Source: Saprospiraceae bacterium
GTDB taxonomy: Bacteria > Bacteroidota > Bacteroidia > Chitinophagales > Saprospiraceae
Direction of reading: 5' to 3'
NCBI GenBank assembly: GCA_020437045.1
Contig: JAGQWV010000080.1
Span: 1-6,778, forward strand
DNA: 6,778 nt
In this document: positions 5,631 to 6,778 of the stretch, piece by piece
How the letters are laid out: each line of letters begins with the position of its first letter
Numbering within the stretch: position 1 is the stretch's first letter
Notes under the pieces: model-generated
What the model saw: the letters and a program-made list of their open reading frames with translations, nothing else
Told to the model about the DNA's origin: nothing
The model's database searches: none
Made by a program: the position numbers and the translations under genes

Positions 5631-6778
5631 ATGAAAAAAGTCTTCTCTACATCGATTTTGATCATTCCCATTATGGCTATGGTTATGCTAACCTCCTGTA
5701 AAAAAGAATTCGAAAATGAAGAACCGGAGGTAAGGCATATTGTAGTGAATGCTCAAAATCAACACTATTTCAGCTATACCGATGGTAAGCCCTATATCCC
5801 GGTAGGTATCAATATGATCAATCCGAGTGGAAAAAACCTATCCTCACCAGATCTTGCATTCGAAGAAATAGAAACCTGGATGAAAAATCTGTCTGAAAAT
5901 GGTGGGAATTATATTCGCATATGGTTAAGTCAGTCTTTTTGGGATATTGAGGAAAAAGCAGGAGTTTATAATGAAGATAAAGCGAAACGCATTGATCGAT
6001 TTATTGAGCTGGCCAGAAAATATCAGCTACACATAAAAATTACCTTTGAACATTTTCGCAGTATTACCACGGAAGAAAATCCTCAACCGTGGGCAACTAA
6101 ATTTGCTTATCACACCTCCAATGGTGGTCCCCTCGACAGTATCGGTCAATACCTCTCCACTGCCCAGGGGAAAAGTCTATTTCTAAATAAAATTGATTTT
6201 TATAAAAACAGGTATGGAGAAGATCAAATCTTTTTTGGATTGGAATTATGGAATGAAATGAATGCAATGGTGGGTCCGGAAGATGAGACATTTTTCCATT
6301 GGAATGAAGATATGCTGGCTGCGGTTAAAACCCGGTTTCCATCGCTTCTGGTGATGCAGAGTCTGGGTAGTTTTGATACGGATAAAGTTCGCCCCGTATA
6401 TCAAAGGATGATGACTCTTCCCGGTAATGAAGTTGCCCAGGTGCATCGCTATCTCGATTTAGGCGCACCACTGGAGGTATGCCATGGTCCTATGGATATT
6501 ATTGCATCTTCCGCTGTTGAAGAGATTTTATCATATAATTTATCAAAACCAGTAATCCTGGCGGAAACAGGAGCCGTAGAACCCCGTCATGCGGGTCCGA
6601 GTAAATATTACGAACGAGACACAGCGGGAATTCTTTTACACGATATACTTTTTGCGCCCTTCTTTAGTGGCAGTGCCGGGGCGGGAATGAGTTGGCATTG
6701 GGAATCTTACGTCCATAAAAATAATCTATGGTATCATTTTGGAAGATTTAATGAGGCGATTAAAAATATCAATCCTCT
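5631..6778 (+). CDS. Lipoprotein glycoside hydrolase, clan GH-A cellulase-like (C-terminus outside window)
   Basis: The reading frame stays open for 382 codons from the ATG at 5631 to the window edge. Residues 1-23 are a lipoprotein signal peptide with lipobox LTSC (C23). The mature start CKKEFENEE resembles the charged export signals of Bacteroidota surface lipoproteins. After a short linker, HYFSYTDGKPYIPVGINM (about 45-62) is the typical first strand of cellulase-like TIM barrels. LELWNEMN (204-211) gives the likely acid/base E209, and VILAETGAVEP (308-318) the likely nucleophile E312. A late-barrel segment MSWHWESYVHKNNLWYHF (353-370) is typical of this type and sits near the expected barrel end. 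The exact GH family and the substrate are not recognised; a beta-linked polysaccharide such as a mannan or glucan is a guess. It is transcribed divergently from the TPR kinase, 269 bp away. Catalytic residues are assigned by motif, not by alignment. Confidence 0.85.
   Translation, partial: MKKVFSTSILIIPIMAMVMLTSCKKEFENEEPEVRHIVVNAQNQHYFSYTDGKPYIPVGINMINPSGKNLSSPDLAFEEIETWMKNLSENGGNYIRIWLSQSFWDIEEKAGVYNEDKAKRIDRFIELARKYQLHIKITFEHFRSITTEENPQPWATKFAYHTSNGGPLDSIGQYLSTAQGKSLFLNKIDFYKNRYGEDQIFFGLELWNEMNAMVGPEDETFFHWNEDMLAAVKTRFPSLLVMQSLGSFDTDKVRPVYQRMMTLPGNEVAQVHRYLDLGAPLEVCHGPMDIIASSAVEEILSYNLSKPVILAETGAVEPRHAGPSKYYERDTAGILLHDILFAPFFSGSAGAGMSWHWESYVHKNNLWYHFGRFNEAIKNINP

Noticed and set aside
6097..6446. 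Minus-strand frames at 6097-6291 and 6246-6446
   Set aside because: They are antisense to the glycoside hydrolase, including its WNE catalytic motif, and have no motifs of their own.
1..6778. Mobile element, CRISPR array, tRNA/rRNA or a defence system
   Set aside because: No transposase or integrase motifs, no regularly spaced repeats and no tRNA cloverleaf were seen. The genes are signalling, secretion and carbohydrate families.

Overview
The window looks like chromosomal DNA from a member of the Bacteroidota, and the mix of families suggests a Saprospiria-like or Cytophagia-like organism. The evidence is a CAP-domain secreted protein carrying a SprB-type repeat and a proprotein-convertase P-domain, a TPR-type HisKA_2 sensor kinase, a LytTR response regulator, a lipoprotein with an acidic stretch just after the lipid-anchored Cys, and promoter-like sequences resembling the Bacteroidota -7 element TAnnTTTG rather than E. 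coli -10 boxes. No useful Shine-Dalgarno sequence precedes any gene, as is usual in this phylum. The assignment below phylum level is a guess.

Layout. Positions 1-1246 (minus strand, running off the left edge) encode a secreted CAP/SCP-domain protein. Upstream of it on the same strand is a 76-residue stand-alone LuxR/GerE helix-turn-helix protein (1323-1553). A perfect 9-bp stem-loop overlaps the luxR-like stop codon, and a perfect dyad lies in its promoter region. A 447-bp stretch without genes (1554-2000) follows. Then comes a 120-residue receiver-only protein (2001-2363, minus) whose phosphoacceptor Asp is replaced by Asn. A second gene-free stretch (2364-2735), holding short direct and inverted repeats, precedes a REC-LytTR response regulator (2736-3455, plus). 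That gene converges on a 618-residue TPR sensor histidine kinase (3505-5361, minus). A 269-bp divergent intergenic region separates the kinase from a lipoprotein glycoside hydrolase of the clan GH-A type (5631 onward, plus), which runs off the right edge.

How the parts may work together. The periplasmic TPR sensor kinase and the REC-LytTR regulator are tail-to-tail neighbours and form the obvious candidate two-component pair. The Asn-containing receiver could be a phosphorylation-independent modulator of that pair. The stand-alone LuxR-type protein lies directly upstream of the CAP protein gene and may control it or itself. The kinase and the putative surface glycoside hydrolase share a divergent control region, so a signal connected with polysaccharide use is possible. 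These links rest on gene position only.

No RNA genes, insertion sequences, CRISPR arrays or integrase/attachment sites were seen.
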